Shown one piece after another: positions 25,801-36,450 of a DNA stretch of 64,000 bases. Positions within the stretch are counted from its first letter, which is position 1. The number at the start of each line of letters is the position of its first letter. The notes under the pieces are model-generated. The model searched no databases, was not told where the DNA came from, and was given only the letters and a program-made list of their open reading frames with translations. Source of the DNA: Mesonia sp. HuA40 (lineage in GTDB: Bacteria > Bacteroidota > Bacteroidia > Flavobacteriales > Flavobacteriaceae); assembly GCF_008017835.1 (NCBI RefSeq), contig NZ_VRLT01000056.1:1-64000 (forward strand). Direction: 5' to 3'. The translations under genes were made by a program, and so were the position numbers.

Positions 25801-28800
25801 CTAAGCCACTGCCTTTTTCTTAAATCTTATTTTGGCACGGTTACTAAGGTAGAACATAATAGGCACAATAATTAAAGTTAAGAAAGTGGCAAATATGAGC
25901 CCGAATATCACGGTCCAGGCCAAGGGTCCCCAAAAGATAACATTGTCTCCACCAATATAAATACGCGGATCATAGTCTGTAAACAAACTAAAGAAATCTA
26001 TATTTAAACCAACTGCGAGCGGAATTAAACCTAAAACCGTGGTTATAGCAGTTAACAAAACAGGTCTCAATCTTGATTTTCCTCCCGCAACAATAACTTC
26101 AAAATACTGTTTTTTGCTAAGTAGTTGGTCTGAGTCTATATTCAATTGTTCTTTTTTACGGTCAATTAGAATTTGGGTATAATCGATAAGGACAATAGCA
26201 TTGTTTACCACAATTCCGGCCAAAGAAATTATACCCATCATGGTCATGATAATGATAAAATCCATCTGAAAAACAATTAAACCATATAAAACCCCTACAA
26301 GACTTAAAATTACTGCCATTAAAATAATTATTGGTTTAGAGATAGAATTAAATTGGGCCACTAAAATCAATAGGATACCTCCAAGTGCAATTAGCAGTGC
26401 TTTCACTAAGAAGCTCATATTTTTTTCTTGTTCTTCTTGCTCTCCAGTAAATTTAAAATTAACATCTTTAGGAAGCTCGTAGCTTTTTAGCTCTGATTTT
26501 AATTTGTTAACGATTTCGGTAGGATTATATCCCGTAAGAACGTTTGAGTACACGGTAACCACCCTTTTTAAATCTTTTCTTTTAATTGCACTAAAGGCAG
26601 CCGATTCTCTTTTATTTACGAGTGTTGAGATAGGAATTTGCATAATTTCACCCGTATTTTGGTTTTTAAAAGTAATGGGCTGATTGAACAAAGCACTTTC
26701 GTCAAATCGTTTACTTTCGTCAAATCTTATATTGATTTCGTAATCATCGTCACCTTCTTTGTAAGTAGAAATCTCTTCGCCATAAATGGCCCTTCTAAGC
26801 GTTTGACCTATTTGAGCCGTGCTTACTCCAAGTCTACCTGCTTTTTTTCGATTAACACTTACATTGAGTTCTGGTTTGGCTTTGTTAACATCAATTTTAA
26901 GCTCCTCTATACCATCAAGCTTTAAATCATTGATATAAGCACGCATTTGTTCGGCTTCGTGAAGAAGTTCGTTATAATCTTCTCCTGTAACTTCTATATT
27001 TATTGGGTATCCCGTAGGAGGTCCTGCTTGGTCTTTTTCAACGATGATAGAAACACCGGGAAAACCTTTTACCGCCTCACGTACTTCAGATAAAACCGTA
27101 CTACTTTTTACTCCTCTACGAAGGTTAAACTCACGCATGGAGAGAGTAATTTTTGCTTTATGAGGCATTTCATTCTGTTGGCCTCCATCGGTTTGTGGGT
27201 TTCCAGCTCCCTGACCCACTTGAGAAATTCCAGATTCGACCATATAGTTATAACCGTCTGCATCTTCGTATTTTTTTATACTATTAAAAATACGCTCTTC
27301 TATTTGCTTTGTGAGTTCATTGGTTTTTTCTATAGCCGTACCTTCGGGGTATTCGATATAAGTGATTATCTGGTTAGGTTCATTTTCAGGAAAAAACAAA
27401 ACTTTGGGTTGAACCACTTTAAGTAAAGCAAAACTGGAAATCAAAAGACCTAAAGTTCCAAAGAAAAACAGATAAGCCCGTTTTCCGCGTAAAGCGAACT
27501 TTAGAGTATTCTCATAGAAATTCTCTAATTTTTTTAGTGATTTATATTGAAAATAATCAACTGCTTTTACCAAGAATAGACGGTACACCCATATTAAAAT
27601 AGAAATTAGAATAGCTAGGTTTCCTAAACCACGCAGTAATCCAGAATCGGCTACAAAGCCTAAAATCAGTAGGATTAATCCGAATATTGCAACAATAGCG
27701 GTTATAAAGATTATACGTTTGCGACTTACTTGTTTTTCCTGAACCAGCATATACTTAGAGGTAAGCATAGAATTGATGATCAAGGCTACGAAAAGCGATG
27801 ACCCCAATACTACCGACAAGGTAATGGGAAATATAACCATAAATTTACCAATGGTTCCTGGCCAAAGTCCAAGGGGGAAGAAAGCTGCTAGGGTGGTAGC
27901 TGTACTAGCGATGATAGGCCAAGCAATTTCTCCTAATCCTTGTTTGGCTGCTTTAATTCGTGGCATGCCTTCGCTCATTAGCGTATAAACATTTTCAACA
28001 ACTACAATACCATTGTCTACCAACATACCCAGACCCATTACCAAAGCAAAAAGCACCATGGTGTTTAAGGTATATCCCATGCTAGACAGGATGATAAACG
28101 ACAAGAACATAGAGAGCGGTATGGCGATTCCTACAAATAATGCATTCCTAAATCCTAAGAAAAACATAAGAACCCCAACCACTAAAATAACTCCAAAAAT
28201 AATGTTGTTTACCAAGTCATCAACTTGGCTTTCGGTTTTTATAGATTGGTCGTTGGTTAAGCTAATATGTAGTTGCTCTGGCAGGTAATTTTCTTGTTCA
28301 TTTTTAATGATATCCTTGATGCTTTCTACCGCCTCAATCATATTTTTACCTGCTCTTTTTTTAATGTCAAGCATTACCACAGGTTGCCCATATTCTCGTG
28401 CAAAGGTGCTAGCATCTTTCTCAGAAAAATTAACTTTTGCTACGTCTCGTAAGTAAACAAGACCCCCTTCACGTTTTATGATTACATCTTCAATTTCCTT
28501 TGGGTTCTCAAACTCCCCAACAACCCGAATATTTTTTTCGACTCCATTTGTGGTTACATTACCTCCCGAGATAGTTTTATTTTCAAAATTTACAGCGTTT
28601 ATAATATCATCAAAACTCACCTTAGAAGCGGTCATCTTATAAAGGTCTACCGCGATTTCTACTTCTTTTTCTTCGGCACCACGTATAGTTGCCTCTTTAA
28701 TTTGTGGTAAAATTTCAATCTTATCTTGCAGATACTCGGCGTAATCTTTAAGCTGAGGCACTGTGAAATTCCCCGTTAAATTTACATTCAAGATTGGCAT

Positions 28801-29253
28801 CTCTTCAGAGATATTTAAATCGAAAACGTTAGGTTCTACTTTGGCGCCATTGTCTAGTGTTGGCCAAGTAGTTTCAGCTTTCACCAGATCAACTTTATCT
28901 TTTACTTTTACTTTAGCATCTGAAACCGACACGTCTTCTTCAAATTCTACGATTACCATTGAGTAATCTTGTAAGGTGCTTGAGCTTATTTCTTTAACCC
29001 CAGCTATGTTGTTAAATTCTTCCTCAAGAGGTTCGGTAATAAATTTTTCTACATCCTCGGCAGCGTTACCCGGGTTAATAGAACTAACGTAAATTTTGGT
29101 TTCTACTACCTCTGGGAAAGCCTCTCGGGGCATACTGTAGTAACTTAAAAGGCCTCCTAACAAAACGATACTAATGATAACAAAAACAGTCATGCTGTTT
29201 TCTATCGCCCAAGTAGATATGGAGAAATCTTTATAGGTATTTTTATTTGCCAT
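25801..29253 (-). CDS. RND family efflux permease (AcrB/MexF-like)
   Basis: A 1150-residue inner-membrane proton-driven transporter of the resistance-nodulation-division superfamily. After the first helix comes the typical SMPREAFPEVVET segment. The first TM block (around 340-500) includes LVDNGIVVVENVYTLM with the conserved Asp of the proton relay. A second large periplasmic domain starts near 620, and the second TM block near 950-1130 contains LAGIVVNNAIVLIDYTQIL. Two or three extra hydrophobic helices (around 510-565) precede the second half, a common variation in Bacteroidota members. Substrates cannot be read from the sequence. It is the last gene of the tetR-tolC-MFP-RND operon and its start overlaps the adaptor stop by 1 bp (TAATG). 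Confidence 0.95.
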   Translation of the reverse strand: MANKNTYKDFSISTWAIENSMTVFVIISIVLLGGLLSYYSMPREAFPEVVETKIYVSSINPGNAAEDVEKFITEPLEEEFNNIAGVKEISSSTLQDYSMVIVEFEEDVSVSDAKVKVKDKVDLVKAETTWPTLDNGAKVEPNVFDLNISEEMPILNVNLTGNFTVPQLKDYAEYLQDKIEILPQIKEATIRGAEEKEVEIAVDLYKMTASKVSFDDIINAVNFENKTISGGNVTTNGVEKNIRVVGEFENPKEIEDVIIKREGGLVYLRDVAKVNFSEKDASTFAREYGQPVVMLDIKKRAGKNMIEAVESIKDIIKNEQENYLPEQLHISLTNDQSIKTESQVDDLVNNIIFGVILVVGVLMFFLGFRNALFVGIAIPLSMFLSFIILSSMGYTLNTMVLFALVMGLGMLVDNGIVVVENVYTLMSEGMPRIKAAKQGLGEIAWPIIASTATTLAAFFPLGLWPGTIGKFMVIFPITLSVVLGSSLFVALIINSMLTSKYMLVQEKQVSRKRIIFITAIVAIFGLILLILGFVADSGLLRGLGNLAILISILIWVYRLFLVKAVDYFQYKSLKKLENFYENTLKFALRGKRAYLFFFGTLGLLISSFALLKVVQPKVLFFPENEPNQIITYIEYPEGTAIEKTNELTKQIEERIFNSIKKYEDADGYNYMVESGISQVGQGAGNPQTDGGQQNEMPHKAKITLSMREFNLRRGVKSSTVLSEVREAVKGFPGVSIIVEKDQAGPPTGYPINIEVTGEDYNELLHEAEQMRAYINDLKLDGIEELKIDVNKAKPELNVSVNRKKAGRLGVSTAQIGQTLRRAIYGEEISTYKEGDDDYEINIRFDESKRFDESALFNQPITFKNQNTGEIMQIPISTLVNKRESAAFSAIKRKDLKRVVTVYSNVLTGYNPTEIVNKLKSELKSYELPKDVNFKFTGEQEEQEKNMSFLVKALLIALGGILLILVAQFNSISKPIIILMAVILSLVGVLYGLIVFQMDFIIIMTMMGIISLAGIVVNNAIVLIDYTQILIDRKKEQLNIDSDQLLSKKQYFEVIVAGGKSRLRPVLLTAITTVLGLIPLAVGLNIDFFSLFTDYDPRIYIGGDNVIFWGPLAWTVIFGLIFATFLTLIIVPIMFYLSNRAKIRFKKKAVA

Positions 29254-30413
29254 TATGCTTTGGTTTTCACTTTTTGTTGATCGCGCATGCTACGAGCTCC
29301 TTCAATAATTATTATTTCTCCGGCTTTCAATCCAGCTTTAATTTCAATTTTATTGTCGTAAGTTAAGCCCGTTTTTACTTTGCGTTTGTGTGCTATGCCT
29401 TTATTTTTTTCTGTAGGTTTGAAAGCATAGGCTATATGTTCTCCAGCAGCGTTTTCTTGTAAAATGCTTTGCGGAATGACAATCGCATTTTGAGCAGTAT
29501 AATCGTTTATTTTTAAAGTAGCAATCTGGTTAGGTTTTATGCCTTGAGTTTTTGCTGGTAAATTTATCTTAACTTCAAAACTACGGTTATTAGGATTAAT
29601 ATAATTGGCTACTTGATCTATGCTGCCAGCTATAGATTTGTCTAAAGCAGCAAATTGAATTTGTACCTCTGTGCCTTTATTAATTTTACCTAAATAACTT
29701 TCGGGAACCTCTGCGGTAATATACATTTCATTTAGATTAACCAGTCTAAAAAGAGCGTTTTGGCCTGGATTCACCACTTGACCTTCGTCGGCAATAACCT
29801 GGTCTATGGTGCCCGAAAATGGTGCCCGTACAATCGTTTTGGCTAATTGAGCACGTAATTGCTTGGCTGAATTTTGAACGGACTCAAAGTTTGATTTAGC
29901 CTCTAAAAATTGTATTTCGCTACCTATCTTTTGTTTCCATAAACGTTCTTGACGTTCAAAAGTGGTTTTTGCCAACGATAATTGGGTCTCTATTTGAGCA
30001 AGTTGACTACTCAAGCCGCCATCATCTATACGCGCTAAAATTTGACCTGCACGAACTTGATCACCTTCCTTTACGGATATGGTTTTTAGAATTCCACTAT
30101 ATTCTGGATATATTACGATATTTTTATCGGTGTCAACATCTCCTTGAATTTCTAGATAATGCTTGAATAAGGTGTCATTTAATTGAAGTGTGGTGACCAA
30201 GGTACCTTGATCTGTGGTATCCAACTTCTGTAATTTTTGATTTATTTTATTTAAATCATCTTTGATTTGCATCTGTTGTTGTGAAAGTTGTGATTTCATT
30301 TCGCGTAAGCGCTCCATATCATTACTTTCTAACACTTCTTCAATATTGGCCTGTTTATTTGAACAGCTCCAAAGACTAATGAATATAATTAATAAGCTAA
30401 TTGATTTTTTCAT
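29253..30413 (-). CDS. RND efflux periplasmic adaptor (membrane fusion protein)
   Basis: A 386-residue HlyD/AcrA-type adaptor, lipid-anchored through Cys in IFISLWSCSNKQAN. A coiled-coil segment at about 28-70 (SNDMERLREMKSQLSQQQMQIKDDLNKI) is unusual in preceding the lipoyl domain (IVIYPEYSGILKTISVKEGDQVRAGQILARID). A hairpin, the barrel domain (FSGTIDQVIADEGQVVNPGQ) and a membrane-proximal domain follow. It bridges the permease encoded at 25801 and the TolC-like channel encoded at 30415. It starts 1 bp after tolC. Confidence 0.93.
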   Translation of the reverse strand: MKKSISLLIIFISLWSCSNKQANIEEVLESNDMERLREMKSQLSQQQMQIKDDLNKINQKLQKLDTTDQGTLVTTLQLNDTLFKHYLEIQGDVDTDKNIVIYPEYSGILKTISVKEGDQVRAGQILARIDDGGLSSQLAQIETQLSLAKTTFERQERLWKQKIGSEIQFLEAKSNFESVQNSAKQLRAQLAKTIVRAPFSGTIDQVIADEGQVVNPGQNALFRLVNLNEMYITAEVPESYLGKINKGTEVQIQFAALDKSIAGSIDQVANYINPNNRSFEVKINLPAKTQGIKPNQIATLKINDYTAQNAIVIPQSILQENAAGEHIAYAFKPTEKNKGIAHKRKVKTGLTYDNKIEIKAGLKAGEIIIIEGARSMRDQQKVKTKA

Positions 30414-30414
30414 A

Positions 30415-31776
30415 CTAGTTGTTACTTAGAGTTATATTGGGTGTGTTTAATAAGGTTTCTAATGCCGCCTTTGCATTCAAGACATTCACCATAGATTCTA
30501 AAAATTCTTGTTGGGAAGTGTATAATTGGGTTTGAGCTTGTCTTAATTCAAAACTTGAAGCTAATCCTTCTTGAAATTTTATTTGGTTTTTATTTTCAAT
30601 ACGTTCTGCTAAATCTAGATTACGCTTAGCGGTTTGGTAATTTTCAACGGCAAATTGGTAATCATTACGAGCTTTCTCCACCGCTAACCGAATTTGCTCT
30701 TGAGTTTGTGTAAATTGTGTTTCGGCTTGCTCTAATGCAATTCTGGCTTGAGCAGATTTAGCACTACGCTTTAATGAACTGAATATAGGAATGGATAGAT
30801 TCACGCCCCACATAGAAGATTGAAACCAATTTTGGTCGCTGTCTAAAAAACTAAATTCTTGACTATAAGCAGCTGTACCATAGTTTAAAAAAGTGGTTAA
30901 TTGTGGTAAAGCTTTGGCTTTTTCTAGGTTATATTCGTGGGTGCGTTGCTCAATTAAATTTTGCGCTAATTGGTAATCTATTGTATTTTCTAGATTTAAA
31001 TTTTCATTCATCAAGCTTAGACTTATATTTTCTTCGGTGAGATCGTTTAAGTTTTCGGCTAAATTTACCTGATGCTCTAAAGGAATACCTAAAGTTAAAT
31101 TAAGCACATCTTTTGTGACTTCTACCAAGCGTTTTGCATTATTCAATTGGTTATTCACTTGTGAATAAGTAATCTCTATCTGCTCTACAGCTTCTTCTTC
31201 TTGTAGGCCATTTTCATAAATAGCTTTTGTTTCTCTATAATTCTTTTCTAGGGTAGCTAAATTACTTTTAAGAATCTCAACGCTTTCTTTGGCTAATAGT
31301 ACATTCCCGTAAGAATCAATCACGTCTTGCCTAATTTCTAAAGCTGTTTTTCTTGCGTTGGTATTGGTGTATTTTAGATAGGTTTTTGCTGCCCGAACCG
31401 CTACAATATAAGAACCGTCAAAAAGTATTTGTGAAGCGGTAGCGGTGATATTCATATTCTGTTTGGTCCCAAATACTACTGGGATAAATGTACCCGGTTG
31501 CCCACCCGTAAGTTCTGCAGGAAGCAGGTTTACTGGTTGTTTTATATTGTTTTGATAAGCAATATCTGCATTAATTTGAGGTAAACCATCGGCGGTAGTT
31601 TCCCACTTTCGTTTCATAGCTTTTGTAATATCTCGCTTTGCATTGATTGCTGTGTAGCTGCTGTCTAACGCAAATTGAATAGCTTCTTCTAAGGTGAAAG
31701 TGTACGATTTTGCCAACTCTTGTGCTTGAGTAATGCAAGTGCATAAAACCAAGCAAAATGTGACTATTTGTTTCAT
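30415..31776 (-). CDS. TolC family outer-membrane efflux channel
   Basis: A 453-residue outer-membrane efflux protein with a signal peptide ending ITQAQ. It shows the two-fold repeat of long helices and beta strands typical of TolC: TFTLEEAIQFALDSSYTAINAKRDI in the first half and QRTHEYNLEKAKALPQLTTFLNYG with QFAVENYQTAKRNLDLAERIENKNQIKFQEGLASSFELRQAQTQLYTSQQEFL in separate pieces of the second half. It is the exit duct of the tripartite pump encoded in this operon. The start overlaps the tetR stop by 4 bp. Confidence 0.93.
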   Translation of the reverse strand: MKQIVTFCLVLCTCITQAQELAKSYTFTLEEAIQFALDSSYTAINAKRDITKAMKRKWETTADGLPQINADIAYQNNIKQPVNLLPAELTGGQPGTFIPVVFGTKQNMNITATASQILFDGSYIVAVRAAKTYLKYTNTNARKTALEIRQDVIDSYGNVLLAKESVEILKSNLATLEKNYRETKAIYENGLQEEEAVEQIEITYSQVNNQLNNAKRLVEVTKDVLNLTLGIPLEHQVNLAENLNDLTEENISLSLMNENLNLENTIDYQLAQNLIEQRTHEYNLEKAKALPQLTTFLNYGTAAYSQEFSFLDSDQNWFQSSMWGVNLSIPIFSSLKRSAKSAQARIALEQAETQFTQTQEQIRLAVEKARNDYQFAVENYQTAKRNLDLAERIENKNQIKFQEGLASSFELRQAQTQLYTSQQEFLESMVNVLNAKAALETLLNTPNITLSNN

Positions 31777-32375
31777 GAATTTGAAGTTTTAAGAGATTTT
31801 AAGTGTTTTAACCCAAGCGGACTTACTATTGCTCTCAGGTGATAATCAAGAAAATTATTTATAATAGTGTTTATGCTTAAATGGTCTATTAAAAGATTTT
31901 CGTTGTTACGAATTCCTTCAATCAAGGTGCGATAAAATTCTGCTACTATTTTTGGGTTTAAATCTTCACGATAGTAACCTGCCTCCATCCCTTTTTCTAG
32001 ATTTTTTTGTATTACCACCAACATTTTTTCACTCTTTTTTTCTTTTAAAGATTTATAGACGCTGGGGTAATAACGATTGAGTTGGTATTGAATCGAAGCT
32101 TTCTCCTCCCGTAAAGAATTGATGATAAATTGATGAATAGCAATCATTTCATCTATTGCATTTAAATTCTGTTCAAGAATAGTGTTTACACCTTGACTAA
32201 TTTGGTAAAATAAATACTGCGTGCAAGAACTTACAAGTTCGTTTTTGTTTGTGTAGTAGGTATAAATGGTTTTCTTAGATATGCCTAGATTTTGGGCGAT
32301 TACATCCATGGTTACATTTTTAAAACCAAAGCTTAAAAATAAATCGGTGGCTGTTTTTAGAATCTTTTCTTTCAC
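31773..32375 (-). CDS. TetR/AcrR family transcriptional regulator of the efflux operon
   Basis: A 200-residue repressor. Residues 3-50 form the TetR DNA-binding domain (ILKTATDLFLSFGFKNVTMDV, then IAQNLGISKKTIYTYYTNKNELV). The remaining helices form the ligand and dimerisation domain, which is not conserved. The start is GTG at 32375, because no ATG precedes the helix-turn-helix. That GTG lies only 4 nt after a -7 box TAATTTTG (minus strand 32387-32380). It is the first gene of the efflux operon and almost certainly autoregulates it through the inverted repeat at 32390-32423. Confidence 0.9.
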   Translation of the reverse strand: MKEKILKTATDLFLSFGFKNVTMDVIAQNLGISKKTIYTYYTNKNELVSSCTQYLFYQISQGVNTILEQNLNAIDEMIAIHQFIINSLREEKASIQYQLNRYYPSVYKSLKEKKSEKMLVVIQKNLEKGMEAGYYREDLNPKIVAEFYRTLIEGIRNNENLLIDHLSINTIINNFLDYHLRAIVSPLGLKHLKSLKTSNS

Positions 32376-32379
32376 GGTG

Positions 32380-32387
32380 CAAAATTA
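32380..32387 (-). promoter_or_regulatory. -7 box TAATTTTG of the efflux operon, abutting the GTG start
   Basis: A perfect TAnnTTTG match on the minus strand ends 4 nt before GTG 32375, implying a leaderless or nearly leaderless transcript. The left arm of the operator palindrome begins 2 bp upstream, so repressor binding would block RNA polymerase. Confidence 0.55.
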
Positions 32388-32389
32388 AG

Positions 32390-32423
32390 CAAAGAAACTT
32401 TTTATACTATTATAGTTTCTTTG
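32390..32423. promoter_or_regulatory. Candidate TetR operator (inverted repeat)
   Basis: Perfect 10-bp arms CAAAGAAACT (32390-32399) and AGTTTCTTTG (32414-32423) are separated by 14 bp of AT-rich sequence. The site lies between tetR and the divergent polyprenyl synthetase gene and immediately upstream of the tetR -7 box. The position, symmetry and length are what a TetR dimer operator would show. Binding by the neighbouring TetR is inferred. Confidence 0.65.
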
Positions 32424-32511
32424 TTTTTTCTGTTAAACTTTAGTTAAGCGATAAAACTGATGATGTTTCTGTAAAAATTAATATTTTAGCCCATATTTTA
32501 GATATTATATC

Positions 32512-33486
32512 ATGGTAGAAGTTGAGAAGTATAGAGAGCACTTTTTAAAATATATGAATGAGAAGGTGAACCTAAAGGAACCAAAGAATTTATATGAACC
32601 AATATTATACATTTTAAATTTAGGTGGTAAAAGACTTCGACCAATTTTAACGCTTTTGGCGACAGATGCGTTTGAAGGCGATGTTGAAAAAGCATTAGAT
32701 GCCGCATTAGCTATAGAAATATTTCATAATTTTTCTTTAGTTCACGATGATATTATGGATGATGCTCCTTTGCGCAGAGGTAAGGATACTGTTCATGAAA
32801 AGTGGGATATTAATACAGGAATACTTTCTGGCGATGCCATGTTAATCAATGCGTATCAATTGTTTGAAAATTACAATAATGATATATTCAAGCAGTTAGC
32901 TCAATTATTTACAAAAACGGCTATTGAGGTTTGCGAAGGACAACAATACGATGTTGACTACGAAGAGAGTGATACGGTGAGTATTCCTGAATACCTACAA
33001 ATGATTAAATACAAAACCGCTGTATTGGTGGGGGCAGCACTTCAAATGGGGGCTATAATTGCTAAGGCAAGTAAAAAAGATGAACAACTTATTTATGATT
33101 TCGGCTGTAATTTAGGTCTAGCCTTTCAATTGCAAGATGATTATCTTGACGTCTTCGGCAACCCAGAAACTTTTGGTAAACAAATAGGGGGAGATATTAT
33201 AGAGAATAAAAAAACTTTCTTATATCTAAAATCTCTAGAACTACTCGACCAAGACGAAAGTGAACAATTAAAGCATTTATATTCAATAAGTCCATTAAAT
33301 CCCGCACAGAAAATAGAAACCGTAAGAGGGTTGTTTGTAAAAAGTGGGGCAGCTGGGTTGGCCAAACAAGAAATAGAAAAATATACCAGTACTGCATTAA
33401 AACACCTTCAAGACTTAGAAATGAAGCCAGAAAAAAAACAAAGGTTTACAACTTTCGCTAAAGATTTAATGACCCGTAATGTTTAA
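32512..33486 (+). CDS. Polyprenyl synthetase (trans-isoprenyl diphosphate synthase)
   Basis: A 324-residue trans-prenyltransferase that extends allylic diphosphates with isopentenyl diphosphate. The first Asp-rich motif is VHDDIMDD with Asp79, Asp80, Asp83 and Asp84, followed by LRRG. The second is LQDDYLD with Asp209, Asp210 and Asp213. KRLRP near residue 40 binds diphosphate. The product chain length is not clear. In Flavobacteria such enzymes serve menaquinone side-chain or carrier lipid synthesis, which would fit the menaquinone-dependent SdhC. It is divergent from tetR and shares the 136-bp spacer with the operator. Confidence 0.92.
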   Translation: MVEVEKYREHFLKYMNEKVNLKEPKNLYEPILYILNLGGKRLRPILTLLATDAFEGDVEKALDAALAIEIFHNFSLVHDDIMDDAPLRRGKDTVHEKWDINTGILSGDAMLINAYQLFENYNNDIFKQLAQLFTKTAIEVCEGQQYDVDYEESDTVSIPEYLQMIKYKTAVLVGAALQMGAIIAKASKKDEQLIYDFGCNLGLAFQLQDDYLDVFGNPETFGKQIGGDIIENKKTFLYLKSLELLDQDESEQLKHLYSISPLNPAQKIETVRGLFVKSGAAGLAKQEIEKYTSTALKHLQDLEMKPEKKQRFTTFAKDLMTRNV

Positions 33487-33576
33487 GTTTAATCATGAAA
33501 AAGTTCTACTTTGCAGTTTAAATAGGACTATAACATAAATTTATGTTTATAAACTGGTCATGTATATGAAATGTTG

Positions 33577-33584
33577 TATTTTTG
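33577..33584 (+). promoter_or_regulatory. sucA -7 promoter box TATTTTTG
   Basis: A perfect TAnnTTTG box lies 35 nt before ATG 33620. At 19-bp spacing upstream there is CTGG, an imperfect -33. Confidence 0.5.
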
Positions 33585-33619
33585 AAATGTTTATAAAAAC
33601 ATAAGATTAGCATCCAAAC

Positions 33620-36418
33620 ATGGACCAATTTTCATTTCTAAATGCGGCACATACCGCATATTTCGCAGAGCTATACGATCAATACCTGCAACATCCCGAT
33701 AGCGTAGAACCCAGTTGGCGGGCTTTTTTCCAAGGTTTTGACTTTGGAGTAAAAGAGTCTCAAGAAGAGCAAGAGCTTCGGCCTGTCCCTAATTCACAAG
33801 CGGTACAATCCAATAATGCCAATCCCTCAGTAGCACCAGTTGAGCTTCCTGAAGAGCTTAAGAAAGAGTTCAAGGTAGTTCAATTAATTGATGCTTACCG
33901 AACGCGCGGGCATTTATTTACAAAAACAAATCCGGTAAGGGAGCGTAGAAAATACGCACCTACTTTAGATATTGATAATTTCGGACTTAGTCAAGCCGAT
34001 CTAGAAATGACTTTCTCTGCTGGAGAAATTTTAGATTTGGGCAAGACCACTTTAAAAAATATAATAGATCATTTGCAAAAAGTGTATTGTGCTTCAATTG
34101 GAGTAGAATATATGTATATGCGTAATCCAGAGGAAATTAAATGGATTCAAGACTGGCTCAACGTTAACGAAAACAAACCGCAGTTTACACCAAAACAAAA
34201 GAAACAAATTTTAAATAAACTTACCCAAGCCGTAGGTTTTGAGTCGTTTTTGCATACAAAATTTGTAGGTCAAAAACGCTTTTCGCTTGAAGGTGGCGAG
34301 AGTTTAATTCCAGGTTTAGATGCTTTAATAGAAAAAGCAGCAGAAAAAGGAGTTAAAGAATTTGTTATGGGTATGGCTCATAGAGGCCGCCTAAATACGC
34401 TTACCAATATATTTGGTAAAGCACCCAAAGATATCTTTAGCGAGTTTGAAGGAAAAGATTACGAACAAGAAGTTTTTGATGGCGATGTAAAATACCATTT
34501 GGGTTGGACATCCTGCCGTAAAACCGATAGCGGTAAAGGTATTACTTTAAACATTGCTCCCAATCCATCACACCTAGAGACAGTAGGGCCTGTGGTAGAG
34601 GGAATTACCCGATCTAAGCAAGACAGACATTATTTAGAAACACCAAAAGCAGTCTTACCTATAATAGTTCACGGTGATGCCGCAATTGCTGCACAAGGAG
34701 TGGTTTATGAAACCATTCAAATGGCTCAGCTTGACGGTTATAAAACACAAGGAACCATTCACGTAGTAGTAAATAACCAAATTGGGTTTACCACAAACTA
34801 TCTCGATGCGCGATCTTCAACTTATTGTACAGACGTAGCAAAGGTAACCCTTTCGCCTGTTTTACACGTTAATGCAGATGATACCGAAGCGGTTGTACAC
34901 GCCATGTTGTTTGCTTTAGATTATCGAATGGAATTTGGTAAAGACGTGTTTATTGATTTATTAGGCTATAGAAAATACGGACATAACGAAGGAGATGAGC
35001 CGCGTTTTACACAACCTAAACTTTATAAAGCCATTGCTAAGCATAAAAATCCTAAAGAGATATATAAAGAACAACTGCTAAGCCAAGGCATTATAGATCA
35101 AGCTTACGCTGAAGAGCTTGAAAAAGAATACAAAACTTTCTTAGAACAAGATTTTGAAAGTTCTAAAAAAGAAGATACTACCATTATTACTCCTATAATG
35201 CAAGAGGAGTGGGAAGGCTTTAGCTATGGTTCTGAAACAGAAATGATGCAGAAGGTAGACACTAGCTATGACCAAGAAAAATTAGATCGTGTTGCCAAAA
35301 GGATTACACAATTACCTGAAGGTAAAAAATTCTTAAAGAAAATTACTAGACTTATTAAGGCTAGGGAAAATATGTACTTTGAGAAAAACCAATTAGATTG
35401 GGGATTGGCAGAGCTATTAGCTTATGGTAGTTTACTAGAAGAGGGTCATGACGTGCGTATGACAGGGCAGGATGTTGAAAGAGGTACCTTTTCACATAGA
35501 CACGCTGTTTTAAAAGTTGAGGAAAGTGAAGAAGAAGTTATTCTTCACAATAAAATAAGCGAAGATCAAGGTGAGCTATATATCTACAATAGTTTATTGT
35601 CTGAATATGCCGTGTTAGGCTTCGATTATGGTTATGCCATGGCAGATCCTAATGTCTTAACCATTTGGGAAGCTCAATTCGGAGACTTTAGCAACGGAGC
35701 TCAAATTGTAATCGACCAATATATCTCATCAGCCGAAGATAAATGGAAACTGCAAAATGGTCTTGTAATGCTGTTGCCTCACGGGTATGAAGGTCAAGGG
35801 GCCGAGCACTCATCTGCACGTATGGAACGTTACTTGCAACTTTGTGCAAAAGACAATATGTACGTAGCAAACTGTACTACACCAGCTAACTTTTTTCATT
35901 TGCTCAGAAGGCAAATTAAATCTAACTTTAGAAAGCCTTTAATTGTTTTTACACCAAAAAGTTTATTGAGACACCCCAAAGTAGTGTCTACTAAACAAGA
36001 ATTAGCAGAGGGAAGCTTTAAACCGCTTATCGATGATCAAGTGGAAAACCCTAAAAACATAAAATCATTAGTGTTTTGTATGGGTAAATTCTATTATGAT
36101 TTATTAGAGCGTAAAGAGAAAGAAGGTAGAGATGACGTAGCCTTGGTGAGGTTAGAACAACTTTTCCCACTGCCGATAAATGAAATTAAAGAAACAATTG
36201 CCAAATATAGTAACGCCGAAGAAGTAGTTTGGGCTCAAGAAGAACCGAGAAATATGGGAGCTTGGAGTCATTTGCTTCTACACCTTGATGAGGCTAAATC
36301 ATTTAGAGTAGCAAGCCGTAAATTTTATGGTGCACCAGCCGCTGGTAGTGCGACAAGATTTAAGAAAAGACACAACAAGGTGATAGATATTGTATTTGAC
36401 AAATCACAAGATAAATAA
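33620..36418 (+). CDS. sucA: 2-oxoglutarate dehydrogenase E1 component
   Basis: A 932-residue thiamine-diphosphate-dependent E1 that decarboxylates 2-oxoglutarate and transfers succinyl to the lipoyl arm of SucB. The N-terminal segment [37 protein letters not shown] (given as a family feature in pieces) is the E2/E3-binding region. Core motifs are [51 protein letters not shown] with the ThDP-site residues, VNNQIGFTT, and the transketolase C-terminal part with [13 protein letters not shown] and [17 protein letters not shown]. Full length for the family. It is followed 32 bp later by sucB. No E3 (lpd) gene is in the window. Confidence 0.97.
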   Translation: MDQFSFLNAAHTAYFAELYDQYLQHPDSVEPSWRAFFQGFDFGVKESQEEQELRPVPNSQAVQSNNANPSVAPVELPEELKKEFKVVQLIDAYRTRGHLFTKTNPVRERRKYAPTLDIDNFGLSQADLEMTFSAGEILDLGKTTLKNIIDHLQKVYCASIGVEYMYMRNPEEIKWIQDWLNVNENKPQFTPKQKKQILNKLTQAVGFESFLHTKFVGQKRFSLEGGESLIPGLDALIEKAAEKGVKEFVMGMAHRGRLNTLTNIFGKAPKDIFSEFEGKDYEQEVFDGDVKYHLGWTSCRKTDSGKGITLNIAPNPSHLETVGPVVEGITRSKQDRHYLETPKAVLPIIVHGDAAIAAQGVVYETIQMAQLDGYKTQGTIHVVVNNQIGFTTNYLDARSSTYCTDVAKVTLSPVLHVNADDTEAVVHAMLFALDYRMEFGKDVFIDLLGYRKYGHNEGDEPRFTQPKLYKAIAKHKNPKEIYKEQLLSQGIIDQAYAEELEKEYKTFLEQDFESSKKEDTTIITPIMQEEWEGFSYGSETEMMQKVDTSYDQEKLDRVAKRITQLPEGKKFLKKITRLIKARENMYFEKNQLDWGLAELLAYGSLLEEGHDVRMTGQDVERGTFSHRHAVLKVEESEEEVILHNKISEDQGELYIYNSLLSEYAVLGFDYGYAMADPNVLTIWEAQFGDFSNGAQIVIDQYISSAEDKWKLQNGLVMLLPHGYEGQGAEHSSARMERYLQLCAKDNMYVANCTTPANFFHLLRRQIKSNFRKPLIVFTPKSLLRHPKVVSTKQELAEGSFKPLIDDQVENPKNIKSLVFCMGKFYYDLLERKEKEGRDDVALVRLEQLFPLPINEIKETIAKYSNAEEVVWAQEEPRNMGAWSHLLLHLDEAKSFRVASRKFYGAPAAGSATRFKKRHNKVIDIVFDKSQDK

Positions 36419-36450
36419 AAAATAAAACCGATTCCGAAATAATAGAAATT

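Noticed and set aside
25831-25850. TTGGCACGG as a sigma-54 promoter
   Set aside because: It lies inside the RND permease coding sequence, with no -12 partner and no downstream gene.
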